DNA from: an uncultured Coriobacteriales bacterium
GTDB lineage: Bacteria > Actinomycetota > Coriobacteriia > Coriobacteriales > Eggerthellaceae
Assembly (NCBI GenBank): GCA_946892075.1
Contig: CAMPNZ010000006.1
Location: 1 to 39,435, forward strand
Direction of reading: 5' to 3'
DNA: 39,435 nucleotides
Position 1 is the first letter of the stretch. Every line of letters starts with the position of its first letter. Positions 38,143 to 39,435 of this stretch are shown here, piece by piece. The notes under the pieces were generated by a model. That model was given only the letters and a program-made list of their open reading frames with translations. It was not told the origin of the DNA and searched no databases. Position numbers and translations under genes: made by a program.

Positions 38143-39435
38143 TTAGGCAAGTTCACGAAAATCACCCACTCGTTTTGTAATGTGGTTACTGTCAAAATAT
38201 TCTAGCAGCGGAATAGCGTATTTGCGCGAGACGCCCATTGCGTTTTTCAAATCGGCCGCCTGTGCGCGTGTGTGCGCTTGCAAATAGTGCACAACGGCAT
38301 CTTTCAGCTGGTCATAGGCATGTTTTTCAAACGCAAGGTCGGGCTGAATACGCACAATGGCGCCTTCTGTTGCAAGCGCGCCAATAATGCGGTACGCAAG
38401 CGAGGTATTGTGAATGTCCGCCTGCTTAAAAAGCGCAGGCAGAAGGGGAGGAGTACTTGCTGCATCACGAAGCGCAGAAAGCAGCGTATCTTTCAGCGTT
38501 TCGTCATTTTTGCGCGCCCCACCTGCGGCTTTTTTATGCGCAACGAGGGCGTTGTCAAGTTCAAGCGCGCCCTTTGCCAGCTGAAAGTTTAGCAGCGCTT
38601 CACAGCATTCTACAGGCAGGGGCGGATGAAACTTGGTTGCAATATGAGAAAATAACTCTTGTTTAGGCATGCCGCGCTTGTCGGGATGTGCCTGATGGTA
38701 GCTAAGTACCGTCTGTTCAAGGCTCGAAGACAGGCGCGTTTGAAGTGCACGCGGCGCATAAAACGCTCCCAGCGCGACCACCAGATTAGTGCTGCACGCT
38801 TCCTGCAAACGTTGCGTGCATTCCGTCAAAGGAAGCCCCGACAAATGCTGGAAATCTGCAAGCGTAAACGGCGCCGTTGCGCGTTCAAGCGCGCAGGAAA
38901 ACGCGGTGGCGTAGTCGCCTTTAAGCAGCGCGTTCAGCTGCGATTCTTCCAGCGCGTCAAGAGTGGTGCGCCGTTTTGGGTGCGCGCGCAACACAATGCC
39001 GCCTCCCAGCACGCACACAGGCGATTGCGTTCGCAAAATAAAACGGTCGTTTTCGCATATCGTAAGCGATTCTTCAAGGCGAATTTGCGTAAACGCGCGC
39101 TGGTTACTTTCAAGGCTTTCCTGCTTGTTCATCAGCAACACGCGCCCAAACACTTCCTTGGTGCCATGAGCAATGCGCAGGCGCGTTCCCGTTTTCAGCG
39201 GGCGTTTTTTGAGCGGTGCGCAGTTCGTGATGAACGCGTCGAAGCGGTCGGTATCGGTAACGCTGTTCGGCGATGTAAGAACGCAACCCGGGCGAATGTC
39301 CGATGTTGTAATGCCTGCTAAATTCAGTGCAACACGTGACGATTCATGCGCTTGTTCACAGTTTGTGTCGTGGCTTTGCACGCCCCTTACACGCACACGC
39401 GCGCCCGATGGGTGAATTTCAAGTTCGTCATCTTT
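38143..39435 (-). CDS. selB: Selenocysteine-specific elongation factor SelB, 5' end cut by window
   Basis: SelB carries Sec-tRNA to UGA codons marked by a SECIS. The window holds the C-terminal 430 residues: the frame continues through the edge (DDELEIHPSGARVRVRGVQSH), so the GTP-binding domain lies outside. Visible are the beta-barrel domains II and III (VALNLAGI, FILRTQSPVCVLGGG) and the winged-helix domains of part IV. The last of these, MGVSRKYAIPLLEYFD...ITKRVGD, is the SECIS-binding wing. It ends 10 bases before selD. Confidence 0.95.
   Translation of the reverse strand, partial: KDDELEIHPSGARVRVRGVQSHDTNCEQAHESSRVALNLAGITTSDIRPGCVLTSPNSVTDTDRFDAFITNCAPLKKRPLKTGTRLRIAHGTKEVFGRVLLMNKQESLESNQRAFTQIRLEESLTICENDRFILRTQSPVCVLGGGIVLRAHPKRRTTLDALEESQLNALLKGDYATAFSCALERATAPFTLADFQHLSGLPLTECTQRLQEACSTNLVVALGAFYAPRALQTRLSSSLEQTVLSYHQAHPDKRGMPKQELFSHIATKFHPPLPVECCEALLNFQLAKGALELDNALVAHKKAAGGARKNDETLKDTLLSALRDAASTPPLLPALFKQADIHNTSLAYRIIGALATEGAIVRIQPDLAFEKHAYDQLKDAVVHYLQAHTRAQAADLKNAMGVSRKYAIPLLEYFDSNHITKRVGDFRELA

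Noticed and set aside
37905..38195. Separate 96-residue hypothetical protein upstream of selD
   Set aside because: Its end (LTRLTSKGG) continues through the TGA into the SelD catalytic loop; it is the N-terminal part of selD.

Overview
The window looks like chromosomal DNA of a moderate-GC Gram-positive anaerobe of the Actinomycetota class Coriobacteriia, most likely an Eggerthellaceae relative such as Cryptobacterium (inference; no search was run). The reasons are the style of the LysR, TDT-transporter and cell-wall-binding-repeat proteins, the actinobacterial alpha-operon order, Ala/Ser-rich disordered protein extensions, and selenocysteine genes beside an Nth/SelD block. No phage, insertion sequence, CRISPR array or tRNA was seen.

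Layout. 1-1830: 3' part of lgt, convergent with a TDT-family transporter. 2248-7919: complete cytochrome c maturation cluster ccmE-F-A-B-C-D of the System I* type (CxxxY CcmE, no CcmG/CcmH). 8089-10977: galU, a possible divergent homocysteine S-methyltransferase-like protein, a small unknown protein and an MscS channel. 10980-11150: a structured RNA with features of 6S RNA. 11258-17972: rarA, a DUF948-like protein, an AI-2E family permease and alaS, closed by a strong terminator. 18130-25556 (minus strand): dltA-dltB-dltC-dltD2-dltX-like-dltD1-lysR, a complete D-alanylation operon with two DltD paralogues. 26141-27112: L-lactate dehydrogenase. 27546-31180: infA-rpmJ-rpsM-rpsK-rpsD-rpoA-rplQ. 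31889-34807: two secreted CWB2-repeat proteins, the first behind a structured leader. 35213-35776: ahpC. 35998-39435 (minus strand): nth, selD and the 3' part of selB.

The main hidden gene is selD. It reads correctly only if an in-frame TGA at 37905-37907 is decoded as selenocysteine at the catalytic position. A SECIS-like hairpin follows at the right distance and selB lies directly upstream. Normal ORF calling splits it into an N-terminal orphan and a 5'-truncated SelD.

A second theme is a family of intergenic, C-rich repeats built around GTTCCCG. They occur in most long gaps, nearly always in the same absolute orientation whatever the direction of the flanking genes. In places they have expanded into tandem arrays (33-bp x2, 42-bp x4, 16-bp x5). 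Other points of interest are a G9 tract at the nth start, an exact anti-Shine-Dalgarno pairing in the CWB2 leader, a two-OB-domain CcmE, and a DltX-like peptide between two dltD genes.
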